Assembly: GCA_034769895.1 (NCBI GenBank)
Contig: CM068373.1
Span: 18,581,967-18,645,966, forward strand
Source of the DNA: Magicicada septendecula
Lineage: Eukaryota > Arthropoda > Insecta > Hemiptera > Cicadidae
Reading direction: 5' to 3'
Length of the DNA stretch: 64,000 nucleotides
Positions 36,978 to 47,813 of the stretch are shown piece by piece (positions within the stretch are counted from its first letter, which is position 1; each line of letters starts with the position of its first letter). Below the pieces are notes generated by a model. The model was given only the letters and a program-made list of their open reading frames with translations, was not told the DNA's origin and ran no database searches. A program made the translations under genes and the position numbers.

Positions 36978-37012
36978 TGTAACGTCGGGGACCGCATTTC
37001 TATTGCGTTACA
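36978..37012. other. 35-bp segment with LTR-type ends
   Basis: Reads from TGTAACG (36979 +/- 1) to CGTTACA (37012), a 7-bp inverted terminal pair like the LTR ends of elements A-C, immediately before the ATAT that resumes element A. It may be a remnant of an LTR, or a chance palindrome at the right end of the 12-kb block. Confidence 0.35.
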
Positions 37013-37808
37013 ATATTTATAAGTTCATATCAAACATTATTTTATTACGTTTTACTCTGTCATTCTTGTTAAGCCACCATTCACATAAGCAATTTATCCC
37101 CTTTCTCTACATTTTGTATTCTTACTTTCGAATCGATTATGGTCCGCTATTGGCCATCATTTAAAACAGATTCTGAAATACAGTTTAAAATAATTTCTAT
37201 AACCTTATATTTACTTATTTAACTAGTTTATCTCTGCTTTAGAAGGCAACCCATCTTTGCTCATACATTCTCTCTCTCTCTCTCTCTCTCTCACCCCTTT
37301 TATTTTTTATTTAGCGCTTTACTCGATTGTTAAATTTTCATAATTAATTTTGTATTTTAAAAGGTTACTTCTCTGACGGCGTCCCCGCCGACCACGTGTC
37401 GCACTCCGTATATTTAGTTCGTCCAATTTAAGTTTCACTGCCAAACTGTTCACTGCCTTTTTTGTTTAATGTTACACTGTCTTTAGATCCATTTAGTTAT
37501 AGTTTCAATCACATTTTATTAAAATTTTGCTCGCGAGCTTTGTTACGCTGAACTGGCCGGAGCCGCAGCTATAGGACGACAGACATTGTTCTCTGCGCAC
37601 TCGGCGAGAAGGAATTTATACGGACGTGACATTTTCGTGGGAAAGTTGGCCGACCTGTGCGCGCGTATGCATGAATGCGCATCCTTGTTGATAACCTGCA
37701 TTCCAGTGCCTCACCGCAACAGTCCTGTAGCTATAGTTCGTTCACAAAATATACTCGGTTTACGAAAAAAACTTTAGATTACAGACCCCTTCATTCTGTA
37801 CCGTTACA
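37013..37808 (-). repeat. Element A, 5' LTR, second part
   Basis: Matches 12,260-13,068, including the (CT)n run (here at 37,269-37,292), and ends ACCGTTACA before the AGCC duplication (37809-37812). Its left edge is exactly where 17,464 stops, which proves that 17,465-37,012 is inserted sequence. Confidence 0.9.
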
Positions 37809-37812
37809 AGCC

Positions 37813-38350
37813 GGGATAAAAGGTAACACTCAACAAAGAAAATAAGGAAATAGGAATATCAGAAAAATGTACCTAGGATGGGCAGTATTGTGTGCTGCTG
37901 GTAAACATGTATTCTTACAAAAGAGCTAGATGAAGAAGAATTGTTAGATTGACATTAAGAGAGGAGAAGAAATGGTCATGGTAAGAGGTAGAACAAAAAT
38001 GACTTGTCATAATTCACAGGTTAGCTGCATTGTAGTGTGAGTACACGGTATGTACTCGCCAGAATCAAAGACGAAACATGAAACAATGTTGTGCAATGGA
38101 AATCTTGGTTGATGAAAAGATCAAGTATCTGACTTAACATGCTCATGTGATGATCTGAAAAAGGAGCCAAATCGTCCAGAATAAGAACAGGAAGGAGCTG
38201 AGGTTGAAAGCTGCAATAAACAACTAAAAAGATGTCATGTTTGGATGTGATATGTAAAAGCTAGCTCTGGGTGCAAGGGGTTTTGACTGTGTCAAACCCC
38301 CCTCCCATCCGTCAAATACACACATATACCCACACACAAACTCTTAGACG
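37813..38350. other. Unique right flank of element A
   Basis: Non-coding, moderately GC-balanced DNA. No motif recognised. Confidence 0.55.
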
Positions 38351-38699
38351 AGGCAGCCACCAGAAGCGGAGCGGAGTGAAGTTGAGCGTAGTGGACTGAG
38401 CTTGGTCAATTATAAACAATGTTGTTCCAATGAAAGGGCAGCCACGAGAAGCAGAGCTTAGTAAAGTCGAGTGAAGTGACGTCGCACAGGTTCACTCCGC
38501 TCAGCTTTGCCTCAGCCGAGGTCCGTTTGGAGCTGACTCCGGTTCCTCCACCACACCACCTTCCCACTGACAACCATACTTAGTCAGTTAGCAACTAGAA
38601 ATTCTATCAGTACTCCGCTTTCTATTGCTGCCCCCTAAGTGACTCAGCTCAACTCCACTGCGCTCAACTATGCTCCACTCCGCATCTGGTGATTCACCT
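38351..38699. mobile_element. TIR element with repeated GAGCGGAG-type ends (MITE)
   Basis: The left end AGGCAGCCACCAGAAGCGG, continuing GAGCGGAGTGAAGTTGAGCG, is matched in reverse complement by the right end (AGGTGAATCACCAGATGCGG then AGTGGAGCATAGTTGAGCG). A further internal copy (GGGCAGCCACGAGAAGCAGA) lies at about 38,437. No coding frame. The ends resemble hAT-type MITEs, but no 8-bp duplication was found. Confidence 0.65.
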
Positions 38700-39953
38700 A
38701 GCCTTACTGTCTGGGCTATACTGTTACAGCTAGCAAAAGTGCTGTATTGCTTGAGTGCTTGATTTTTTTTTTATGTAGTGACCAAGGTTGAATGTGAAAC
38801 AGAATTGTAAACCACTTCACAAATTAATAAAGAAACGTTTTTGGTATATTTGCGCACTTCACAATCAGCGATGATCAATTATGTTGTGGATAGTTGTGAA
38901 TTTGTTGAAATTTAATGAATTTGTTGTTAGTAAGTTTACTCCGTAAAAAAGTAATCTAACGAGTGTCAGGTAAGTGTAAAGTTACACAACATTCTCAATT
39001 CAATCCGTATAACATTTATTAGTACAATATTGTAATGATTGCATTATAACATTACATTTATTAGTCTGAACAGAATTGATTCTCTGTGAAGAAAAGTGTC
39101 ATGGCGCCTCAGCAGAAAAGACAAGTAAGGTACTCAGTAATCACTTATGAATAGAATGTATATTTGCACACTTGAAGCACTTCCCAACAATTATTTCTAT
39201 AATACACAAGTTTGTTTCTAATTTGCAGTTACAGTATGTGTTCTTACATAATTACAATGTCATTATAATGTAATAATATATTACAGAATGTATTCTGACA
39301 GGTTTTGCTACAGTCTGCTTCTTGCCAAATTTAAAATACCAGAAACCAACAGGAAACCATAGGAACGACCAACCAGAACACAAATATGCAACTTGATCCA
39401 AAACTATGATAACTGAGGATGGGAACAATAAGTGTCCCAAAACACGTTCCAAATATTAAATAAATATTACAAATATTAAACAAATTATTTACAATGTATG
39501 ATAATTTGTGACCAATGACGTGCTTTAACTTTTTAAACAGAAATGTAAAATAAAAAGAATGTATTATTTTTCCAGATTCTCCAGTTTTTGTTTAATATTT
39601 AATTTTCAGTTAGATATCTTTGTAAATAATCTCACTTTTTATTATCTCATACAAACATTTACTGCCTAATTTCTGGTTTTAATACATAGTAAAGATTATA
39701 GAATTTTATTGATTATAATCAACACTGGGCTGTACAATTCACTTTGGTTTACTGTTTTAAATGTAGGGCATTGACACGTTTATTTCCTTAATTTTTCTGT
39801 ACATATGGTCCAACTCTAAACCTTTTTTCACAATATTCAGAAAAGTGACACTCAGACTCAGTAAGTCCCAGTTTCAGTCTGCAATGTATTAACACATTAT
39901 ATTCACGTTATTCAGGAGGATCGTGCAGCAAGGTTTCTGTTAGTAAAATATAT
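38700..39953. other. AT-rich interval, nothing recognised
   Basis: Unique non-coding sequence. Reading frames of about 65 codons lack motifs. Confidence 0.55.
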
Positions 39954-40572
39954 GGGTCAATCGATTTCAAGTGGTCCAGAAAAAAGTAATTGGTTGCATG
40001 ATCGTTTTAGAAAAAATTCATATTTTTTTGGTATCCATTCTCTCATGTTTTTTTTACTGCCGTAATAAGTTTTAAGAGGCTGTAATTTTTAAAAGATATG
40101 TTACTCGCCTTTGGTACTTTCTATAAATTAACTATACACATACATAAATAAGCATATCAAAAATTAAGGCTGAAATTCTTTTTCTTCCTTGATAAATTAC
40201 ACTACGAAAATTGAATTTTATTCAATCTTGTTCGACAGCTTTTGTTACAAAGATTACGTCGACAGAAACATACTAGGTCAGTTAGTAGAGCTCCAAATTG
40301 TAGGTTAAAATGTGTTGAAAACAATGAAGTTTATTTGAAAGGCCTAGGACAACCAAGTCCTGAGAAATTTAGAATACTGTAAATGTCTGCAAATGGAAAA
40401 AGGAGTGTACGCCGTAAATCAAAAATGGCCACCACCTGTAAACTGGGCACAATAAAAATAAAATAAAATGTGTTTTGAAGTACCAAAACATAAGAGAATG
40501 GATACACAAAAAATAAATTTGTTCGGAAATGGTCAGGCAACCAACGCTGGACCACTTGAAATGCATTGATCC
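39954..40572. mobile_element. Long-TIR DNA element, superfamily unknown
   Basis: The left end begins GGGTCAATCGATTTCAAGTG and the right end, in reverse complement, GGATCAATGCATTTCAAGTG; both are followed by GTCCAG. Similarity continues with small gaps for about 120 bp, through GTATCCATTCTCT(C/T)ATGTTTT on both sides. The 619-bp element has no credible gene. The target duplication could not be settled. Confidence 0.7.
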
Positions 40573-41935
40573 GTACTCTTGGAAGTAGTGTAGAAGAATG
40601 TAAGTATTAACACAAAAACGATAGTATACTGACTAACTAATATTATTGTAGCAGTACAGAAGGAAAATATGTAAATAGAACATGATAGAAATTAAAGAAA
40701 TTTCTGCAATCATCTGGACAGCTTTTCCTGTCTGTTGTGATACAGCTGATTGAATTGTTGAGGAAGAGAAATTATCTTTGAAGTTACACTACAAGTACCA
40801 AGAAGCATGCCATGTTGTATATATTAAATAATGATCTCATTCCTATTTTTATGTAAGTAGAAATACAGATGAGTATATAAAAAATATGATATTAAAAAGA
40901 TGATGTCACACAGATAATACATGTGGAAGTTGGAGTGAAAGCCATAAAATTACTGCATGTGTTGTTCAAGAATGGTTTATTTTTTTCACGTCACAACTCC
41001 TTCAGTAACAATTTCATTTAACAGCAGGACATTGCCAGCTGTGTTTCACCCATTCTAAGATATACTTTACTGAGCCTCGTAGAATTGTCAAAACATCTGC
41101 CATTTATTGTGCTTATAAACGTAGATGTTTCAGAAACGTGATTTGAATTATCCATAATTACAATAATTTAAGTTTAAGATTAAACACATAAAAAGTGAGC
41201 ACTGAGATTTTATGTGTTTATCCTGTGGTATTCACTATATAAACAAAAATAATTAAGCTTGAGTATTCATATGTCTTCCATATTATATTTGAATAACAAA
41301 TTATAATTTTTAATAACAGATTTGATTGACAATTTTAACATACTGTTTATATTAACAAACTACAAATTACGAACGTTTGTACCAGGAAAAGACTTCTATA
41401 AATAATCCTTTTTTTTCTTTTGAAAAGCATTGGCCACCTTTGTATATTTTTAGAGACAGTTTGGTACAGATGCAGAGGTGAAGTCAAATTATGCCAAGTT
41501 TGACAATAACTGGTTTATCGAATATGAAAAATTGTTTTTCAAAAGTAATAACTTCAAGTGAAGAAATTTATAACTTACATTTGTGTGCTCAAGTCACACA
41601 GGACAATCAGTGGTTAAGATGTAATGGACCAAGGTGGTTTTATTTGATAGAATTTAAGTTGAGTTTCTCTAAGATTCAGTAGTAGATAATGCCATGGCCT
41701 CAGTTGATCTGCAGGAATGTGTCGTATCAGCCATGAAGATTTACTGCATTGAGGTTCAAAACTTCCTTATGCCAAGCCATTCTCTATAAAGTTATAGGTA
41801 GATCCCAATTAGCTCAGAATGGGAACTAAAAACATAAAGTGTTGCTACAATAAAAAGAATCCATAAATACTAGTACTATATTTCCAAAATACAGTTTGTA
41901 ATTTAATATTGAGTTTGCTTTTTGTGGTGCATAGT
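40573..41935. other. AT-rich interval, nothing recognised
   Basis: Non-coding; no repeat ends or motifs seen. Confidence 0.55.
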
Positions 41936-42245
41936 AGACAGTGGCTATGGCACTAGATTATGGATAATCTAGAGTCAATCCTACATCGAGGTTTGATTCC
42001 GAGACATACCATAAAATCAAGGTTTGTTTTCCAGACTATGGGTGACTTGTTCTTTGAAAATGAGTATATCTAGTGTATAGCATTTTGGCTGAAACATAGT
42101 GCCAACCATGCTGATTTTATAAGACATCTAAAGGCTCACATAGACAACCTGCCCCCGTCCTAAACAATTTCAGTGATTCGGGATTAAAATTGTGCATGTT
42201 CTTCTGATTATTATTGTTATTACTACTACTTTTCTTATGAATAAC
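41936..42245 (+). mobile_element. tRNA-derived SINE candidate
   Basis: The head contains TGGCTATGGCACTAG (A-box-like, about 41,942) and, 48 bases on, GGTTTGATTCC (41990-42000), one base from the canonical B box of an RNA polymerase III promoter. Between them CTAGATTAT/ATAATCTAG forms an anticodon-arm-like stem. A non-tRNA body follows, and the unit ends in an ATTATTATTGTTATTACTACT simple repeat, a common SINE tail. No second copy exists in the window, so the limits are approximate. Confidence 0.5.
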
Positions 42246-42320
42246 TAATTATTAGTACTAATTATCACCACCACCAGACCCATCGCCACCACAACTATTT
42301 TGTTTATTCTGTTTTTATAT

Positions 42321-43629
42321 TGAGAAGCTACTATTTACGTCAAATAATAAAAATACAAAACTTCTCCACACTTTCTTACCTTGTCGGATTCCAGGGTCGT
42401 CACGTGAACTTGTAACCTATAAGTGACTTAGGGTTTTATGTTAGCAAGAAACTCGACTCACATTATTTGTTAACTAACAACTTTTATTTACCATTTTTGT
42501 TTATCATTCTCTCTTTTTTCTTTTTTATAAAATACTAGTATGACCTCTCTTTTATATAACCTTCCGAATTTAAACAGATTTGAACATTGAAACATAACTA
42601 CTACCGACAAAATTTAGCATTCATTTTTCTTTAAATTTATTAATTACAATTAAATACAACTGATTAATTAAACTACAAGTTACTAATTACTTAGATTATA
42701 TAAAGACAACCCAGTATTTGCGCATACACTCATTCACGCACGTTACCCCATTTACTTTTGTTTTATTTAGCGCTTTTATTAACTTGTCATGACTATTGGT
42801 TTAAAATTTCAGGTACTTCTCTGGTTATGTCCCTCCAGACCACGTGTTGCCAGCAGTATATTTTAGTTCGTCCAAATTACGTTTTCACTGTTAAACTGTT
42901 CACTGCATTTCTGTTTGATGTTACACTGTCCTCATACGGCTTTATATGACTGTTTTGTAATTTAATCACATTTAATACTTTGGTTAAAATTTTAAGGCTC
43001 GCGAGCTCGTACATTTGGTTAAAATTTTAAGGCTCGTGAGCTTGTACATTGAACCAGGTGAGTTTCCACAACTACTGATGCTATTTCTGCTGTCTATGTA
43101 CACATTTTCACTCTTTCGACCAGTCGGTTTACATTTTACATAGATTTTAGTCGAACCGCGCACACACGTAACTGCACGGGGTAGCTGTTATGTACCGACT
43201 GTCTTTAACTTATATTCACATTTTTTATGTGCGGGCGAGATGAAAACTGTGCCCAGCCGGGGGGCGCGCACCACTGCTCGCGCCCATTGTCGTGAGATGT
43301 TATATGCCGACTGTCTTTGTTGTCTGCACACTGTATGTGTGTGTGCGTTTGGTTGCCTACCCGCCAGGTGTTGGGCGCTGCAGTTAACTTGCATTCTGTG
43401 CTTCTTTATTCCCATCACTAGGCGAGAAGGAATTTATCCAGACGTGACATTTTCGTGTGAATGTTGGACGAACCGTGCGCTCATCCGCGTGAATGTGCAC
43501 CCTCACTGATAACTTACATTTCTGTAACATGCTGTGCCTTACACGGAGCTACAGTCCGTGACCAAAAATATACTGTTTTATAATATGAAAAACTTTAACT
43601 TATAAACCCCTTCATTCTGTACCGTTACA
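42321..43629 (-). repeat. Element C, 3' LTR (left copy)
   Basis: 1309 bp. It contains a short internal duplication around GGTTAAAATTTTAAGGCTCG (about 42,982 and 43,017) that the right copy has once. Confidence 0.9.
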
Positions 43630-43680
43630 ATACCCCCCCCAATGAGAGGTTTTCTGCCGAAACAGAAAAACTCTCATTGC
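43630..43680 (-). promoter_or_regulatory. Element C polypurine tract and adjoining hairpin
   Basis: TACCCCCCCC next to the LTR is the polypurine tract. It abuts CAATGAGAG (43640-43648) paired with CTCTCATTG (43671-43679), a G-A mismatch, and TTTTCTG (43650-43656) paired with CAGAAAA (43663-43669) around a CCGAAA loop. The stem is 9 + 7 bp. Confidence 0.85.
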
Positions 43681-46003
43681 TAAAACCTAAGAGGACCAGC
43701 GAGGATATGGTGCCATCAACCCCCCTTAATTCCTTAATAAATCATGGGTAATCTACCCCCCCCCCCAGTTTGGCGACCATGGCTGCATCTGAATGATTAT
43801 ACTGGACTTCTCTGTTCGAGATCCCAACACCGCAAGATCAGACAGGCACTCACCACAGTATCACCCAACCTTGCAACATTTCAGTTAAAAAATCAATAAC
43901 TGGCCTTATACCAAACCAAATCCTCAACCGATATATCTCCCCTTATACATACTGGATTGCCTTTAGCAAAGTACTGGGTGCGTACATATGCGCCCTACTA
44001 TCTTAAAATTAGTACACATTAACTCAACTAAACATCCCTCACTATACCAAACCCTAACCTCAAAACAAGTATAATTTTAAATTAACATGAACATTTCATC
44101 TGTACATATAAATCCAGTTCCCTTACTTTACTCAACTTTTATTTGTTTGTTGGACATCATTTCAAAACGAAAATAAATTATTTAAATTTCATTCATTTAC
44201 TAAAATAAATCTAAGCTCCTTTCCAAAATTTCACATTAAGTTAATTTACATCATCTCCTTTAATTAATCATTTTAATTGCAACTTTCAAAATTCAGAAAT
44301 CTTTTAAATGAATTTAATTTTCCTATAAATCCTCATACTTGTATGCTAACAATTATTATAAACTAAACAACTCATTACGATCATCAACTCAATTACAACT
44401 ACACTTGGATACAAAAATATAATACAAACAATATGAATCAGCTTATACACTACCAGGTGAACGACCTTTCTCTAGGCACAGTGAATACAAATAAATATAA
44501 TACAACATAAACATTCATACTGAACATAAATCTCATTTCATTAAAATGAACATCTCATTTGCATCAGAATACAATTTACAAACATTCAACTTTAAGTTTA
44601 GTTTCAAGTGCTATTAACTCTTTCACCTGTTACATTTATTATTACATTTCAAGCATAAATTTTTATTAAGTATTTTCATTATCAATTGGTTCGGGTGATT
44701 TTCAGTCATTCACAACGATTTGATATATTGAATGGGCATTAAAATATAACCCTACCCCCTTCTTCCTTCTAACAACCACTACCAGACTTACATAGTATGA
44801 CACCAATCTCTCAATAATATTTACCTCCACTAATTTCTCTACCTCCACTTAAATCATTCTCCTCTTATTACTAAATACCTGATACCCTCTTTGTACATAG
44901 GATGTGTGTTCCCTTCCCTTATACTCATTCCCTTATTAGTTCCTGGCCTCTCCCAGGTAACTCCGCCAAACCTCATTTAAAACTATTCACCTCCCGCCAC
45001 AACGCCTTGCGTTGAGGACTCCTTACCACACCACCCTCACTACAAAATTTCACCACCAACTATTTACTCTCCATTTACATCACTCTCCCTTTCTCTACAT
45101 ATATGCACTCCCGCTACTGTGTCCCTACTACTGACCCGTTTCTGTATTATTTTTATTCCCAGAAATTCTTATTTTGTCTAATACCCATTTAAAATTAACT
45201 TTGATTGACTCCAATGGCTTATTGAAATAATCATTATCACCCAAACTCCATCTTTTACAACATTTTACATTAATATGATCATTGAAAATTACACTAGAAA
45301 ATTCATAAATACCTCAAATTAATTTAATCACCTAATTCAAAACCTTTTAAATTCTTTATTAAAACATTTTACTTTACTTCAATTGCATTATAAAATTCAT
45401 ACTTAGATATGGTCAATCATTCAACTAAATAAAAACATGATTCACGTCATAAACTCAAAATATATAAACATTCGTTACAACAAATATATTGTAAATACCC
45501 ATATGTACTTTCTGACACATCATAACAACCATATGACTCAACAACTAAACACATTCTACCTTTACTCATTTACTATTTATTATCAAGTTCAAATCTCAGA
45601 AAAATCGCTTAAATTCATTACCAAAATTTATCTATACAGTATTCATTAATCAATTAACTCATCTCAAATTATTTAATTCAATCAGTTTTTTTTTAAACAC
45701 TAAGTTACTGTAATCACCTTACTCCAAAATAATTACAATTCATCTGCATTATAAACTCTAGTTATTTATTTAGTTTGAAAAATGTTATTATTATTACTAA
45801 ATCAATTCTCCTTGCATACATACATTGTTTATGTCAAATACATAGTACAACATAACCTATTATACAAACACAGTTAACATCACTATAAATTTATCTACAG
45901 TTTTTTTTCGTCATTATGTTGTTGTTTACCCCACACCTCATTACATAAGTTAGCCAAGTAGTTACCATAAACTAAAATAATTAAATGTTCATTCACTGTT
46001 TGT
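43681..46003 (-). other. Element C internal non-coding region
   Basis: The first ~310 bp is the conserved 3' module also seen in A and B. About 44,870-45,070 matches B 19,990-20,220, including ATAGGATGTGTGTTCCC and AACGCCTTGCGTTGAGGACT, the latter with a small hairpin (CAACGC/GCGTTG on the element strand). The rest is AT-rich and strongly similar to A in patches, for example AATACAACATAAACATTCAT. No coding motif. Confidence 0.65.
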
Positions 46004-47621
46004 TTAACCACCATCATTGTAAACTAGTCTTACTTTCACATAACAATTTTCATCTTTACTTACTCTCATTACATTATTATTTATATAATAACCCGTTAAC
46101 TCTGTGTCATTCGTTACACCATAATAATCTATAGGATTATTCCTTCTTATTATTTCATAAACCTTGTGAACATTAGTTATTTTTGTCCAGTCTCCCTTAA
46201 TATTATTCGTTATCCCCAGGTAATGTATATCATCATACTCGTCTACTATGTCCATTACCTCACAAGGTAAGTGCTCATCATCTACAATGATATCATCAAA
46301 ATAATCATCAATATCTATTTCACAAGGTAAGTCTTTCATATCATCTATTTTTTCAAATTTTAACCTCTCTTTTAACTCCTTATAGCTTCTACTTAACGTA
46401 AACATCTATCATTCTCTCTCTCTCAACATACCTCTCATCATAACACCATCTCACTTTTTCTCTCTCAATCCATACAAAAAGCAACACAACGTTATCACGA
46501 CACCTCCTGGCTTTCCCAGGGAATTCATGATACACAAAAGGGGACCTACTTAGAGACACCTCGCTCTATAACCACGGGAGGAAACTCTGTCCTCATAAAA
46601 CATTTGTGAAAACTCTGTTTCACAATATACTCGGGGAAAATCTGCCTTTCGCCCACCTAACCTCTCATCACACTTTCTCTCAATCTTTTCAGCACTCGCT
46701 AACGCTTCGTTACTAAACTCTACTTCAACAGAAACTTCATCGCCTTTATTTGTTTTCACTGTCTCATTCTTAAGTAGCTCGTTTTCAACTATTTTACTGC
46801 TATTACTTGTTAACTCATTATTAGAATTATCGTTATTACTCACCTTGTCTACTGCCACCTGTTTTGCATTTAAACTAACACCATTACTATTAACACTTAT
46901 ATCTCCGTTATTTTCATTTATTTTGCACTTACCCATATCTGTTCTCCACTCTTTCATTTTCTCAATATTTCGTTCTAATTTGTTAAAGTTACTTTCAGAT
47001 ATCTCGTTTGTATTTTCAGAACGCTTATTGATTTCATTAATATTGTTTTTTAAATCACTATTTTGCTCTTTCAACTCATTGAAGTTACTTTCTCATTTTA
47101 TTTTTTGTTCATGTATTTCACTTTTTAACTCGTCAAATTTACTATTTTGCTCATCAAATTTGTTATTCTGTACATTGAAACTACTCTTTATTTCCTTAAT
47201 TTCGTTCTTTTGTTCATGGATCTCACTACTTAATTTATCAAATTTATTATTCTGAACTTCAAATTTAATATCGTTAACATCGAAAACGTTTATTGATAAG
47301 ATTAAATAGGTCACTTATTGACAACTCTTTTTCTTTTATTTTAGTCGCTATGGGCGTGGAATTTGCTCCCGCCTCACTAATTATAACTTCATCATGTTTC
47401 TTATTTTGATTAATTGAAATAGGTGTTGAATGAATTTCAACTTCATTCATTATTTTTGATTCGTCAAAATTGCTTTCATTTGTTACCATTTCATTTGTTT
47501 GAATTCCTGGGTCGCTTCTAATAATTGACTCAGTTGATATACTTTCTTTACTTTCAAACATCGATTTATTTTCAGCTACATCGCTGACAATTACGTCAAT
47601 CTCATTTATTTTATTCTCCAT
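46004..47621 (-). pseudogene. Element C coiled-coil (Gag-position) frame, broken fossil
   Basis: A minus-strand region homologous in layout to the 434-residue protein of element B. The beginning (MENKINEIDVIVSDVAENKS) includes HSTPIS, like HSTPIA in B. The middle has KFDEL...EIHEQKN-type heptads, predicting a coiled coil. The end carries repeated LPCE motifs and closes CYVKVRLVYNDGG, close to B's CYVEPRLIWNDGG. It is broken in about three places. No zinc knuckle, capsid or enzyme motif seen. Confidence 0.7.
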
Positions 47622-47794
47622 ATTTTATGGAATTTTCGTATACTAACAAAAACTCACACTCACTATTATTTTACCACTCACTTAACCTAACACCATTTTC
47701 TGTACGTAATTTATACGTATTACAGCTTAACCTCTAAATCACCTTATATTTACGAGTAGACGTGGTCTGTATAAAATTTAAATTTGTACAAACT

Positions 47795-47812
47795 GTCCCT
47801 GTTCGGGCGCCA
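47795..47812 (-). promoter_or_regulatory. Element C primer binding site, tRNA-Lys
   Basis: The minus strand reads TGGCGCCCGAACAGGGAC, the exact 18-base tRNA-Lys primer site used by lentiviruses, one base from the LTR end at 47,814. It tells that minus-strand DNA synthesis is primed by tRNA-Lys. Confidence 0.9.
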
Positions 47813-47813
47813 T

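Larger units (their letters stand above)
25044..37012. mobile_element. About 12-kb inserted block carrying a PIF1 helicase, class uncertain
   Basis: It fills the gap between the right end of B and the continuation of A's LTR. TACAATATT occurs at both edges (25040-25048 and 37009-37017), so the block may be flanked by a 9-bp duplication. Alternatively only ATAT is duplicated and the shared TACA is an LTR-type end. The helicase at 31.8-35.8 kb and a segment near 26,880-26,920 (AACGGCTTTACCGATTTTGA) are reminiscent of Helitrons, but no TC start, CTRR end or HUH Rep domain was found. It may be composite. Confidence 0.5.
12044..37808 (-). mobile_element. LTR retroelement A, split by nested insertions
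   Basis: A minus-strand LTR element bounded by a perfect 4-bp duplication AGCC at 12040-12043 and 37809-37812. The LTRs begin TGCA(A/G)TAGTTCACGGG and end ...CGTTACA or a close variant. The internal region is 13,069-17,235. The right LTR is cut at an ATAT site, and the 17,465-37,012 insertions (element B plus a ~12-kb block) lie between its two halves. The two LTRs differ at roughly 3% of positions by eye, so A is clearly older than B, as the nesting requires. No pol domain is visible; the only protein-like region is a broken coiled-coil frame near 16.1-16.9 kb. The element is a fossil. Confidence 0.85.

Noticed and set aside
41936-42010. Functional tRNA gene
   Set aside because: A- and B-box-like motifs are present, but a full cloverleaf does not form and a SINE-like body follows.
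46845-47255. 136-codon plus-strand frame in element C
   Set aside because: Antisense of the coiled-coil region, same composition effect as in element A.
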